31,965 bases of DNA, taken from the NCBI GenBank assembly GCA_902984215.1, contig CADWAF010001230.1, forward strand, positions 1 through 31,965, written 5' to 3'. Below are positions 17,356 to 27,726 of the stretch, one piece after another. The translations under genes were made by a program, and so were the position numbers. The DNA comes from Willaertia magna (taxonomy: Eukaryota > Heterolobosea > Eutetramitea > Acrasida > Naegleriidae). Position 1 is the first letter of the stretch, and every line of letters starts with the position of its first letter. The notes beneath the pieces are model-generated. The model ran no database searches. It saw only the letters and a list, made by a program, of their open reading frames with translations, and was not told the DNA's origin.

Positions 17356-19140
17356 ATGTCTCAAAGTAGTTCTAGGCACAATGTGATTAGTGTGAGAGGT
17401 TCCGATTCCAATAGTGTTAGATTGTCATCTTCTAAAAGAAAAGTACAACAATTATTCAATGATAATTCAAATGTAATTCCAAATAATTATGATTTAGAAG
17501 AATGGATTAATAAATTAGTTATTTATAGAAATGAAAATAAAGAAATAAATGAAATTTCATTAAATTTATATAAAGATTTAATTTTAATTTATCAAAATTT
17601 AATAAATAAAATTAATACAATTACAATATTTAATATTTTATTAGAAGAATATCCTTCTTTATTAAAATTATTAAATTTTTTATTTTATTTCAAAAAAGAT
17701 ATTTTATTTTTTTTAAAACCAATTTTATTTTTAAATTTTTTAATTTTATATAAATGTTTAATTGAAAGTGAACATTTTAATAATAAAGTAAATATTTTAA
17801 ATTATTGTATTGATATTTTAAATAAATGTTTAAATATAGAAAATGAAAATCTACAAAATATAATTTTTGAAATTATTAAAACTTTACAATTTGATGATTT
17901 TCAATTTCTTTTAAAGAATTTGACATTTGAAAAGAAATGTCAATTATCAAAAGATAATTTTTGTGACAATGAAATTATTTCACATATTAATTTGTGTATT
18001 TCTATTTTAAATTATAAAATTGGAGATTTTAATTTACAAAAAGAAATTAAGGAATTAATTACAATATTTATAAATAATTTATCAAAATTTAAAATAAATA
18101 AAAATTTATTGTATTTAATAAATATTTTAATGAAAGATGAAAGTTTAATTACAATAAATGACAAATATTTAATTGTAAAGAATTATGAATATTTATTTAA
18201 TGAAATATTTTTTAAAATTATAAATCAATTTAATTTATTTCCTTTTAAGATTATTGAAAATGATGAAGATTGTAGATTAATTATTTATACAATTAAAAAA
18301 GAGAATATTAATTTTATTTTTGTAAAGAATTATTTAATTGAATTATTTAAAAAATATAAAAATTATAAAATTATATTTATTTCAAATGAAATATTAAATT
18401 ATAAAGAGTTAGATAGTTTACAAAATTTAAATGATTTTGATTTTTTATTAAATGATATTTTGACAAATGATTGGTTAGAACATGTAACTTTATATTTTGT
18501 AGATTTTTTAAATATAATTTTAAATATTTTTATTTTATTAAAGAATTCAAAACAAAATGAAATGCATGATAAATATTTGGAATATATTTCTAATTTTATT
18601 TTTGATAAAAGTAAATATAACATCTCTGATTGTAAAGAATCAATTAATTTATTATTTAATAATATTTTAAAAATAAATAAAATTACTGACATTTCTGATA
18701 TTTTACAAAACTTTACAATAAATAATAATTTACAAACCTTACCCCTACATTTACAAATATTTATTTGTTTAAGTTTTATAATAATTAATAATGAAAATAT
18801 AATTTCTTTAAATCAAATTATTAAATATTTTTTAATCTCAAATCAAGATGATATAGATACATATTTAGAAATTATTTATATTATTATACAATGGTTAGAA
18901 AATATTTATTTTATATTTTTTATTCAAAATAAAGAAAATGAATCATTTGAAATTTTACAAAGTTATTTAATGATTATTGAAACATTACAAACTTCTACAG
19001 TTTCAACAAATAATTATTTTAAACTTTTACTATTAAGATTTAACTTTAAATTTATTAAAAAATATAATTTACAAGATAAATTAGAAAATAACATGAAATT
19101 AAATCAAATAATTAAACAATTCAATAAATTAAACAATTAA
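17356..19140 (+). CDS. Unrecognised helical protein, 594 aa
   Basis: After a Ser/Arg-rich start (MSQSSSRHNVISVRGSDS), the protein is a continuous series of Leu/Ile/Phe/Asn/Lys-rich helices (for example LLNFLFYFKKDILFFLKP and LNYCIDILNKCLNI). This suggests an ARM/HEAT-like solenoid, but no repeat unit is clear enough to assign. There is no signal peptide; the hydrophobic stretches are broken by charges and look like buried helices, not membrane spans. Composition is extreme: the line starting at 17701 has only 3 G/C in 60. An open frame of this length in such AT-rich DNA is strong evidence for coding. Its TAA interlocks with the TAA of the convergent gene on TTAA at 19137-19140. Confidence 0.65.
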   Translation: MSQSSSRHNVISVRGSDSNSVRLSSSKRKVQQLFNDNSNVIPNNYDLEEWINKLVIYRNENKEINEISLNLYKDLILIYQNLINKINTITIFNILLEEYPSLLKLLNFLFYFKKDILFFLKPILFLNFLILYKCLIESEHFNNKVNILNYCIDILNKCLNIENENLQNIIFEIIKTLQFDDFQFLLKNLTFEKKCQLSKDNFCDNEIISHINLCISILNYKIGDFNLQKEIKELITIFINNLSKFKINKNLLYLINILMKDESLITINDKYLIVKNYEYLFNEIFFKIINQFNLFPFKIIENDEDCRLIIYTIKKENINFIFVKNYLIELFKKYKNYKIIFISNEILNYKELDSLQNLNDFDFLLNDILTNDWLEHVTLYFVDFLNIILNIFILLKNSKQNEMHDKYLEYISNFIFDKSKYNISDCKESINLLFNNILKINKITDISDILQNFTINNNLQTLPLHLQIFICLSFIIINNENIISLNQIIKYFLISNQDDIDTYLEIIYIIIQWLENIYFIFFIQNKENESFEILQSYLMIIETLQTSTVSTNNYFKLLLLRFNFKFIKKYNLQDKLENNMKLNQIIKQFNKLNN

Positions 19141-20084
19141 TCACTATCTGAATCACTATTTGAATCATCATCTTCACTGCATGAATTTTCTTCATCTGAA
19201 TCATTTAACTTTTTCTTTAATCGAGGGTGTTTAGAAGGTTTCTTTTCTTTATAGAAATATCTTAATTTTAATTTTAAAATTAATTGGTAAGCTAATTTAG
19301 TATTTTTAAATCTCATAAAATCTCTAGCAATTACAATTATTACAATAATAATTGCAAATATTAAAACAAATACAGAATAAGGTTCATTTAACATTGAAAA
19401 ATCATATTTTGTTGGATATAATTGACCATCTAAACAAAACTTTCTTTGCCTTATAAAACTTCCACTTCTGGAGAAGATTGGAGTTTCAGAAAGATATTTA
19501 TAATCATCTGGACCAATATTAGTGTATTCTCTACCATTTTCACAGACCTGACATTTACCAGAGATGCATTGAAGACCATCAAAACCACAAATTCTTTTAA
19601 TTGGTTGGTTCTTTGGAGAAGCACTGTGGGTTACCTCTGAGCATTTCTCTCCACGCATCTTATGTTTTGTTAAGGAAGTACATTTACCACCATTGTCACA
19701 ATAACTTCCAACTGGACATTGTAATTCTAAGGGAGTTGCTTTAGGGGAAGAACATTTTCTCCCGAATCTTGTATATTTACATATAGTGATTCTCTCACTA
19801 AACATTTCATTATTGATATCTCCACTATTTACAAGATATTGAGAAGGAATACATTCAGCACACTTTACTTCACTCGAGGCTTTGTTTGGATAAAAGAAAA
19901 CTTGATTGTTAGCACAACCTTTATTTGATAGCTTCAAATCATTCCTCATGGCTATACTTTGTTCTACAAAACCTTTACATATTCCTTCCTTCATTCCATT
20001 GGTAAATGTACATGATGTTTGTTGTTGAGAGATAATATAACTACTATTAAGATATAGTACAATTAAAATTATCACTTTTATCAT
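19137..20084 (-). CDS. Cys-rich type I membrane protein, 315 aa
   Basis: I chose the ATG at 20084 because it gives a clean signal peptide (MIKVIILIVLYLNSSYIIS). An in-frame ATG at 20123 would add 13 residues and lies only 4 nt beyond the kinesin stop. The ectodomain has about 20 Cys in short spaced groups (for example CSSPKATPLELQCPVGSYC and CGFDGLQCISGKCQVC), resembling Cys-rich repeats of amoebal and Dictyostelium-type surface proteins. One transmembrane helix (VFVLIFAIIIVIIVIA) follows. The cytosolic tail is first basic (KHPRLKKKLN), then highly acidic Ser/Asp (SEDDDSNSDSDSD), a likely casein-kinase-2-type target. The role may be a surface receptor or adhesion protein; no ligand can be inferred. 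It has no room for its own promoter downstream of the kinesin gene. Confidence 0.75.
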   Translation of the reverse strand: MIKVIILIVLYLNSSYIISQQQTSCTFTNGMKEGICKGFVEQSIAMRNDLKLSNKGCANNQVFFYPNKASSEVKCAECIPSQYLVNSGDINNEMFSERITICKYTRFGRKCSSPKATPLELQCPVGSYCDNGGKCTSLTKHKMRGEKCSEVTHSASPKNQPIKRICGFDGLQCISGKCQVCENGREYTNIGPDDYKYLSETPIFSRSGSFIRQRKFCLDGQLYPTKYDFSMLNEPYSVFVLIFAIIIVIIVIARDFMRFKNTKLAYQLILKLKLRYFYKEKKPSKHPRLKKKLNDSDEENSCSEDDDSNSDSDSD

Positions 20085-20127
20085 TTTTTTTGGAAATTTC
20101 TTTAAAAGGATAATATTATACAAGGTT

Positions 20128-23100
20128 TTATTGTTGTTTAGAGGATCTTGGAGTTATAGGTGAAACGAATGTATTGGTACCTCTAGGCGTAAGAGGGGAT
20201 AGTTCCTTAATATCCTTAATTTCTTCTTCCGTTCCTTCACCACTTAGTTTCCTCAATCGCAAAATTTCTTTTTTCAGTCTTTGTATTTCTTTATTTTCTG
20301 TGTTTCTATTAACTGAGTTTTTAATGTTCTTAACTCTTGTAGCGTAGGCTAAACTTGTAACTGATTCCTCTAAATTATAACTTGAGGGACCTATGCAAAC
20401 AATCATCAAAGTTTTCGCATTTCCTCCAAGACTATCGCTCAGTAACATTGTCAATTTGTTATTTCTATATGGAATGTGGGTCTTTTCTTCACTTAATGCG
20501 CTAATAACATCTCCCAGTGCCAACAAACTCTTATTAATTGACAAACTTTCTTTGTTTCCTTCTTCTCCCATGTTAGTTTTCTTTCTTCTTTCACTACCAG
20601 CTAAGTCAACCATTGTTAATTTTCCTTCAATTTTATCTCCAGTTCGTAAATGTACACTTTCTATTAAGATGGAGAAAATTAAATGACTTCTACTCGAGGC
20701 TTCATTCATATCGGTAGCCCTTGTCATTCTGTTCTTGGAGGCAGCAAGATAAATACTCATTAATTCAGACAGATTAGTTGCTTCCTTTATAGTTGCCTTC
20801 GGAACTATAACATTTCCTCTTTCATCTTTTTTAATTTCAAGCTCAGATTGCTTTGTTAAAGGATTTTTCTTTGGTGCAAACAAATCCCTCAATTCATCAT
20901 TATAAAGTTCTAACACATAACATTTAATTTTTGTGGTAAATGTGCGTTTGTTCTTTTCAACAATACTATACAAATGCTCTATGGATCTTGGAAGTAGGCC
21001 CCTTAATTCTTCAGAACTGTCACTTCCAGAGATGGTAAATGTTTTTCCACTTCCAGTTTGTCCATAAGCAAACACACAAACATTATATCCATCAAAAGCA
21101 CTTTGAACCAAATCTTTAGTTTCTTCAAAGACCTCGTCTTGAGAAGATCTATCATCAAACACTCTATTAAATGTGAATTCTTTTTGTTTTGGAATAATCA
21201 TCATTCTTGTATCGTCTATAAATGACACAATGTTTGTGTCTTTAGCCCTTATTTCCTCTTCGTCCATTGGTCTACACCTTGCATAAACCCTTATTTTTCC
21301 TTTGCTATCTTCCTTTTCGTTATGTAATTTTCTTCTTTCAAGATCAGTTTCTTTGTAAATTCTTTCCAACTCAGAATACTTCTTTTTCTCTCTTAAAATC
21401 AATTTTTGGGTAGCGTCTAAATGAGTATCTTTTTCTTTTAATTTCTCATTAAGCTCGTTAATTTGAGAACCAAGGTCATTGACTCTTTTGGCTTCTTCAG
21501 ATAAAAGTTCAATCTTCTCTGTTAGCTTGCGAACACTTGTTCTAGATATTTGTAATTGTTCTTTAAGCAAATCATTAGTCTTTTGTAAATTCTGTACAGT
21601 TTCACTAAGTTGTTGAGTTTTTTTAAGGCTTTCGGTTTTTTCTTCTTTAATTTTCAATTCATTTTCTTCCTTTAACATTCTTACTCGATTTTCGTATTCC
21701 ATTTTTAAGGAATTGCTATCTTTTTCATTTTTCATCTTTAATTCAAGATTTTTAGCTTCTAATAAATTTGTTTTTTGAATATACTTTTCTATATCTATCT
21801 CTAATGTTTCTTTGGTTGTCTTATAACTATTAGATAAATCTCTTGCTTGCTCCAATTGTCTTTTCAAATTAGATATTTCATCGTTTAATGATCCTACAAG
21901 TATTTTTTGTAGTTCGACTTGCTTCATCGCCTTGGACTCATTCAGTGTCTTGTCATCTACTAAGGCCTTTAAATTATCTCTTTCGTCAGATATAATTTTT
22001 ATCTTTTCCTTAAACATTTCTGCATTAGTTTTATTTTCTTCCCATATTTTCTTTAAGTTTTCCTCTAAATGTTTGATTAATTCTAGGTTTTGTCCCAAAG
22101 ATTTCTTTAAGGCAGATTCCACGTCCGAAGCCTTGGTTTGATTTCTTAAATTAATTTGTTTTAATTCCTTTATTTCAGAATTCAATGAAGATATAATTGT
22201 GTTTAAACTTCCAATTTCTGTTTTATGTTCTTGTACTTCTGTTCTGTATTTATGTAAAACTTGTTGTATTTCGTCATCTTTGGTATTACAGAGGGCAAGT
22301 TCTTGCTCTAATCTAGAAATTTCTTTTTTTGCGATGACAAGTTTGTCTTCTGTTGAATTCAGTTTGTTTGTTAAGGTCAACACACTATCCTTAATTTGTG
22401 CATAAGAAGATTTGTACTTTATGAATAATTTCTTGTACTTTTCCTCAGGTGGTTGCGTCAAGGCTTGCGTACTTCCCTTGCTTAAAACTATTTTCATAGT
22501 TAATTCATGATTTTCTTCCTCTAAAGCCTCTATTCTTTCAAATTGTTCTTCAACAACTTTTCTTACCTGAGATATTTCACTTTCATTTTCTATATCTATA
22601 CTATTGATATTTTTGTACCTTTGTTTTAAATCGTCTAGTTCAGTTTTAAGAGTACTAATTTCAGAAGTTAAACTTTCTATTGCTGTTAATTTTTCCTCTT
22701 CAAGTTGAGTATACTCCTTATTTTTAACATTAATTTCATGTTTCAGTTCATCAACTTGTTGAACCAATTTGGAATTATTAGTTTCAAGAGTTAAATTCTT
22801 ATTACTAAGTTCATTCTGTATTGATTCTAACTCAGCAATCTTTATTGCATCCTTTTTTGAAGAATCATTAGTTTGTAAATGTAAAGATTTTAAGGTTTCA
22901 ATCGTATTTTTGAGATTTACTATTTGTTGTTCGTTAAAAACATTTTGTTCCTCTAATTTTTCAATTGTTTGTTCTAATTGGTGACTTCTTTTGCCCTCTT
23001 CTTCTAATTTTTTCTTAAAATTTGCCTCTACAACCAAATGATTATCTTGGTCATTATTGTTGTTGATATTAGAAATTAATAATTTTTCAATTTGCTCTTG

Positions 23101-24588
23101 TAATTCTTCACAAGCTTTTTCCTTGATTATCAGCGTGCTTTCCAGTTCAAGTATTTTTTGGTTGAGTTCCATTCCCCTCTTTTTATTGTGTTCCAGCTCT
23201 ACCTCAGTCAACTCAAACCTTTCTCTCCATTGTTGTAATTCCATCTGCTTTTCAATATTAAAAGCCATTTCTTGTGTGATTGAGGACTCCAATTGTTGCT
23301 GATAAACTTTTTGTAATTTATCTAGTTGCTCTTTCCATGACTCTATATCTGCATCTTTTGCAGAACTTTGTTCTAGTATTTCTAAAATTTCGTTTTTTAA
23401 TCTTTTATTTTCATCCATTAAAAACTGATGTTGCTGTCTCTCCTCTTCGAATTTTACCAAAGTTTCTTGATATTCTACATCTAACTTTTGTATTTGTGTC
23501 AATAATTCCATCTTGACCTCAGCCATAGCATCTAACGACTTCTTCAAATTCCTTGTGTATTGAAGAAGACCAAAAAATAATTTCTTTTGAATCTCGTACT
23601 GTTTTTTAGGAATACTTTCATCTTCATTTCCATTTTGTTGTTGATTCACACAATTTAATAATTCTCTTTTGTGTTGTTCCTCTAACTTTTTTAAGTATTC
23701 AGTAATTTCTAACTGTATTTGTTTCAACTTTTCGTTGTTCTTAGAGTCTTGTTCGTCAAATCTTTTGTACATTTCAATCATTTCAATCTCGTGTTCTTTT
23801 TCTATTTCTTCGATATCTTCTTTATAACTCACTAATAATTCCTTTTTTTCTTCTAACAAGTGCATACATCTTTCTTGTTCACTCTTTAGTTGATTTTCTA
23901 ATTCTTCTTTTGACCACGCGAGTTCTTTAGCAATTTCCTCTCTATTATTTTTATATTTTTCTTTAAGAGTTCTATATTTCTTATGATAATCATCAACAAA
24001 TTGTTTCATTTGAGCAAGTCTCTTTTTTTCAACTTCCTGATAATTCTTATCAATATGTTCTATTGAGGCAATATACTGAGTTCTCATTTGATTCATGGTA
24101 TTTACATAACCCTGCACTTGCTGTTTAGCATAAGAAAAAGGAACGTATACTTCATCTCCTTTAGTTATTACATTCTTCCCTGTCTCTAACTCAAATTCTA
24201 TTCTATGAGACATTGCTTCTTCTGTAAATTGTTTTGTATAAGTAGAGGCTAATGACGGAGACAAAGAGGCATCAGTAATTGAATTTTTTGAATTTGTTTT
24301 CCGAAAAGATCTTCGCCTCATTCTCATATCTCTACTATCTGTACTTCCAGCAGAAAAAACAGATTCTGTTCCTGCTTTATGTAAGGCGTGCTTCCTTAAA
24401 TCAAGATCATCACTACAAACACTTGTATTACTGGAGAAAGACTTCCCAAAGCTTGTTTCGCTTGTACCCTCACTTAAAAAAGAAGGAGTCCTTGGAGTTC
24501 TAGGAGAAACCAAACTACCATCTGATGATATTTCATCATCATCCTTCTTTTTATTATTCAATATATACTTAAAGAAATTCATATTCAT
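20128..24588 (-). CDS. Kinesin-14-type C-terminal motor, 1486 aa
   Basis: The kinesin motor lies near the C-terminus (about 1097-1430). It has the P-loop GQTGSGKT at 1176-1183, switch I NEASSRSH at about 1295-1302, and switch II DLAGSE at 1328-1333. It ends with the microtubule-binding element PYRNNKLTMLL and SLAYATRVKNI. Motor-last order with a preceding coiled coil and the start GKIRVYARCRP mark the kinesin-14 class (Ncd, Kar3, KIFC), whose known members move to microtubule minus ends. Residues about 165-1090 form a very long Glu/Lys/Leu-rich coiled coil, longer than in most kinesin-14s. The N-terminus (1-110) and the last 30 residues carry TP/SP clusters (SPRTPRTPSF; SPLTPRG and SPITPRS) that could be cyclin-dependent-kinase sites. 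The cargo is unknown. No intron interrupts the 4.5-kb gene. Confidence 0.95.
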   Translation of the reverse strand: MNMNFFKYILNNKKKDDDEISSDGSLVSPRTPRTPSFLSEGTSETSFGKSFSSNTSVCSDDLDLRKHALHKAGTESVFSAGSTDSRDMRMRRRSFRKTNSKNSITDASLSPSLASTYTKQFTEEAMSHRIEFELETGKNVITKGDEVYVPFSYAKQQVQGYVNTMNQMRTQYIASIEHIDKNYQEVEKKRLAQMKQFVDDYHKKYRTLKEKYKNNREEIAKELAWSKEELENQLKSEQERCMHLLEEKKELLVSYKEDIEEIEKEHEIEMIEMYKRFDEQDSKNNEKLKQIQLEITEYLKKLEEQHKRELLNCVNQQQNGNEDESIPKKQYEIQKKLFFGLLQYTRNLKKSLDAMAEVKMELLTQIQKLDVEYQETLVKFEEERQQHQFLMDENKRLKNEILEILEQSSAKDADIESWKEQLDKLQKVYQQQLESSITQEMAFNIEKQMELQQWRERFELTEVELEHNKKRGMELNQKILELESTLIIKEKACEELQEQIEKLLISNINNNNDQDNHLVVEANFKKKLEEEGKRSHQLEQTIEKLEEQNVFNEQQIVNLKNTIETLKSLHLQTNDSSKKDAIKIAELESIQNELSNKNLTLETNNSKLVQQVDELKHEINVKNKEYTQLEEEKLTAIESLTSEISTLKTELDDLKQRYKNINSIDIENESEISQVRKVVEEQFERIEALEEENHELTMKIVLSKGSTQALTQPPEEKYKKLFIKYKSSYAQIKDSVLTLTNKLNSTEDKLVIAKKEISRLEQELALCNTKDDEIQQVLHKYRTEVQEHKTEIGSLNTIISSLNSEIKELKQINLRNQTKASDVESALKKSLGQNLELIKHLEENLKKIWEENKTNAEMFKEKIKIISDERDNLKALVDDKTLNESKAMKQVELQKILVGSLNDEISNLKRQLEQARDLSNSYKTTKETLEIDIEKYIQKTNLLEAKNLELKMKNEKDSNSLKMEYENRVRMLKEENELKIKEEKTESLKKTQQLSETVQNLQKTNDLLKEQLQISRTSVRKLTEKIELLSEEAKRVNDLGSQINELNEKLKEKDTHLDATQKLILREKKKYSELERIYKETDLERRKLHNEKEDSKGKIRVYARCRPMDEEEIRAKDTNIVSFIDDTRMMIIPKQKEFTFNRVFDDRSSQDEVFEETKDLVQSAFDGYNVCVFAYGQTGSGKTFTISGSDSSEELRGLLPRSIEHLYSIVEKNKRTFTTKIKCYVLELYNDELRDLFAPKKNPLTKQSELEIKKDERGNVIVPKATIKEATNLSELMSIYLAASKNRMTRATDMNEASSRSHLIFSILIESVHLRTGDKIEGKLTMVDLAGSERRKKTNMGEEGNKESLSINKSLLALGDVISALSEEKTHIPYRNNKLTMLLSDSLGGNAKTLMIVCIGPSSYNLEESVTSLAYATRVKNIKNSVNRNTENKEIQRLKKEILRLRKLSGEGTEEEIKDIKELSPLTPRGTNTFVSPITPRSSKQQ

Positions 24589-24756
24589 TTATATTAGAAA
24601 ATAATAGGAAAGAAGAAAATAATATCCTTCTAATTTCCCTTTGTCCTCTACTCTCCACCTTAATGGTGTATTTTTTTAGTGTCAAGAGATGTAAATTTAA
24701 TTTAACCCCGTTTACTAATAAAAACTCAAATGACATTAAATAATGAGTATTGTTGT

Positions 24757-26047
24757 TTAAACTTTTGATTTCCTAAAAGATCTAAATTTTGATGGCTTTA
24801 ACTTTAATTTCATTCCTTTCATTATAATACCATCTTTATATTTTTGTAATAAGTGAGATACATATTCTATTTTTCTGAAAGTAATTGTTGCAAATCTGAA
24901 AAAATAATTAATGATAATTATTCCATCGAAAAAAAAACTTACCTCTTTTGTTGATGAATAAATACTATAACTTGATTGTTTTTGACTTCTGAAGGATAGT
25001 CATTAGCTATAAAATCCAATAAATCCTTTGCAATAATATTAAAACCAATATCTGGAATATAAATAACTTTTCTATCTATTATATCTTGTTTATCGTTTGA
25101 ATTATTTCTATTATAATAATGTTTATTATTTGTAAGGTAAGAAGAAGAGGAACTCTTAATTGAATTGTTATCATTAATATCGTTTCTATTGCAATTGTTT
25201 TGTTGTAAAATTGCATTAAAATCTAAATTAAAATAATTACAAACTTCAAATAAATAAAATGAATAATCTTCATTCTTCATTGTAAATAATATTAGCTCAT
25301 TAACTGTTTGTGGATCAGTTGACAAATTATCAAATTCTTGCAAAAAGTTTAAAAATTTATCTTTTGCATTTAATCTAATTAGTAAAATAATTGCTTTTAA
25401 TTTTAATTCAGTTGTAATTTCTAAACCAAATTGTTTTCTAAATGTGTAAACAATATAAGGATCATTCTTAACTGCATCTAAAATTAGCTCTTTACCTGTG
25501 GGGTGGATAGTTACAAATTTGTTAACGAAATAAATATTTTTTGAATAGGTATATAAATTATTTTGTAAAAAATTAACTCCAATATCTAATAGATATTCAA
25601 TACATTCTATATGGTTACATTGAATTGATAAATCTAAAATAGTTCTTTCCTTATTCTGTTTTTATAAATCTTATAATATTATTAATTGATACTTACATAG
25701 GTTTTACAATTTTTATCAACTCCTAACTCTTGTAAAAAGAACTTAATAACATCTAGTTGACCACCAATCGCTGCACTATGTATTGGGTAATAGTATTCAC
25801 TAATAGAAGATTCATCAAAAGTATTGTAATCTGCTTTATAGATATTAATTAATTCTTTTAAGAATTTTAAATTGCCAACTTTTGCGGCAACATGCACCGG
25901 TGTTTGACCAAAGTATTTATCCCAATACCCTTCATCTTTTACTGTAGTTATTATATCTCTTTCGTTTACTAAATTGTGGTCATTATCCATAAGCTCTTTA
26001 AATTGGAGATAATTGTCGCTTTTAATGGCTTCGAAAATGGGGTGCAT
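24757..26047 (-). CDS. Ankyrin-repeat + RRM protein, 3 exons, 400 aa
   Basis: Exons read 26047-25697, 25655-24943 and 24895-24757, with introns of 41 and 47 nt (donors GTAAGT, acceptors CAG) that keep the frame. Residues 1-150 carry about four ankyrin repeats (TPVHVAAKVGN; YPIHSAAIGGQLDVIKFFL; an exon-2 continuation ECIEYLLDIGVN). A helical middle (about 150-255) and an Asn/Ser-rich linker (about 265-310) follow. The C-terminus is RRM-like (about 312-392): beta1 VIYIPDIGF, helix AKDLLDFIANDYP, beta3 KRFATITF formed across the second splice, and a last strand MKGMKLKLKPS. RRMs bind RNA or proteins; ankyrin repeats bind proteins. An upstream in-frame ATG at 26155 would add 36 residues, but these look non-coding and begin only 34 nt from the TPR gene's stop. 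The exon joins are secure; the RRM call is by eye. Confidence 0.75.
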
Positions 26048-26189
26048 GGTACTTTGATTAAAACTCAATTTTTTTGAAGTGATTGCTGGCAGTTGTTTTG
26101 GGTAACACTTAATCCAGCAAAATATAATTGGATTAGTTTTGTAAAGTGTGAACATTTGTGACTTACAATTTTAATGTACAAAGAAATAT

Positions 26190-27432
26190 TTATTGTTCCT
26201 CTTCTTCTAGTTCTTGTTCTTTTGCTACTCTTTCTTCTTCTTCTAATAAAGCAATTTCACTTTCAGTTAGAGACACTTCATCATCATCAATTTCTTCATG
26301 GTCATCCTTTTCTTCAGCATGATGGTCATCATCGTCAAGTTCAATCTCAAGATCTTCTTCTTCAGCATTTTCTTCTTCTTCCTTTCTTTTCTTTTCTTCT
26401 TCTTCTTGTTTCTTCTTTTGTTCTTCTAAAAAGTGTTGTCTAATTAAATCTTGTTCTTCATCTGCCTTCTTTTTTAATTCTTCTTCTTGTACTCGCTTCT
26501 TCATCTCTTCATCATAAACACGTTTAGATTCTTCAATAGCTCTACATAATTTTTGTAAAGTTAATTTTCAAGTAAAAACTTACTTTTGTAACATTTCATC
26601 TTCTTGTCTTTCTTGGAAACGTAACAAATTCATACCTCTCAATAACTTTTCATGTTCCATTAATTCTTGACATTCTTCAATCATTTTCTCTGCATCCTTA
26701 CTAGATGGTTGAAGTTCTAATACCTTATTGAAATACAAAATAGCACGTTCTGGTTGATTACATTCCTTTAAAATCTTTCCTTGTAAATAAAAAGATTTTG
26801 CATTTTGTTTTACTCCGTTGGCAAACTGTAGATTTTAAAAATATTCAAATTTGAACTTGATCAAATTGTTAAAAAACTTACATGAGCAAAATTGAAGGCT
26901 TTTTGATATTCGTCTACATCAATAAATACCATTGAAATGTTGTTAGCTGCGGCAACTACAGTATCATATAAATTATTTAAATCCTCTCTATTTAAATTTT
27001 ATTATTATAGTCAACTAAAATATTGTTACGTACTTGTTAACGTTATTTAAAAGTTCTTCTTTAGATTTTACATGATCATTAATCTTTATAACTTCAATAT
27101 AACTATTAAAAGCCTAGAAGGTTTTAAAAAGTAATCCGATCAAAATATATTTACAAAAATACAAACCTCTTGAAGATTTCTTTGTTTATAGTGAGCATTT
27201 CCTTCTTCTTTAAATTTAACAGCTAAGTTTACTAGTTCTATAAAGTCTTCGGTATATTCATCTTCTTTATCATTTTCTTGATCGTTTCTATTTTTAATGT
27301 CGCAATATGATGTATAAACATTATAAATACTCTTCATATTAAATACACTACTAACCTTTGTTTAGGTTCCTTTTGTTGTTCTTGTTCTGTTCCGTTAGTT
27401 TGTGGTTGAGTAGAATGTTCTTGATCTGCCAT
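26190..27432 (-). CDS. TPR protein with acidic coiled tail, 6 exons, 325 aa
   Basis: Exons read 27432-27356, 27287-27167, 27113-27034, 26987-26882, 26825-26584 and 26541-26190. The introns are 68, 53, 46, 56 and 42 nt, all GT-AG and in phase; total coding length is 978 nt. The Gln/Glu-rich start (MADQEHSTQPQTN) leads into three TPR motifs: AVKFKEEGNAHYKQRNLQEAFNSY, a central NNISMVFIDVDEYQKAFNFAH, and KSFYLQGKILKECNQPERAILYFNKVLELQP. The layout of a first TPR, a long loop, then a clustered pair is like the TPR clamp of Hsp90/Hsp70 co-chaperones and FKBP-type proteins, but I see no catalytic domain. The last third is a charged helix of Glu/Lys/Asp runs with a His-Asp patch. It is divergent from the Nop4-like gene. 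Confidence 0.8.
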
Positions 27433-27726
27433 TTATTGTTATTTTATTTTTTGGATCTGTATTTTTTTTTCGCAAAAAGTTCAATATCCCACAGCTTTAT
27501 TATCTTTTGTAAGCCTTGCCTTTCGATGAAGGGCAAAGTGATAAAGCGATGAAAGGGAACTAAAATTTGGTTACTGTTTAATTGCTGTCATGTTTGTTTA
27601 GGGAAAGAAAAACTGGTTGGTAGAATGGAAAGAAACTTGTTGTCGAAATACAAAGAGACTACGAGAGTGCAGTCAACAAAATAGTTGAACAACAAACAAA
27701 TTGTTAATTTTAATGAAATAAAAAAA
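27433..27726. promoter_or_regulatory. Divergent promoter between TPR and Nop4-like genes
   Basis: This 294-nt gap carries both start regions. It holds a T run (about 27460-27470) and a near-perfect hairpin at 27516-27536 (TTGCCTTTC, loop GAT, GAAGGGCAA; one mismatch or G-U pair). Just before the Nop4-like start lies a two-codon upstream ORF (ATG AAA TAA, 27713-27721). It is visibly less AT-rich than the flanking exons. No RNA gene or coding frame was recognised. Confidence 0.4.

Noticed and set aside
22199..23516. Several + strand open frames inside the kinesin gene
   Set aside because: They lie opposite the long coiled coil, whose codon bias opens the antisense frame; their translations are Ser/Phe/Leu-rich with no domain.
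26048..26155. 36-residue N-terminal extension of the ankyrin-RRM protein
   Set aside because: The frame is open, but the residues look non-coding and the ATG is 34 nt from the neighbouring stop; the second ATG begins a normal ankyrin N-terminus.
26174..26443. + strand open frame rich in Leu
   Set aside because: It is the antisense of the Glu/Asp-rich last exon of the TPR gene.
26341..26480. GAA/GAG microsatellite or CRISPR-like repeat
   Set aside because: The repeats are irregular codons of Glu/Lys runs inside an exon, without spacers or constant repeat length.
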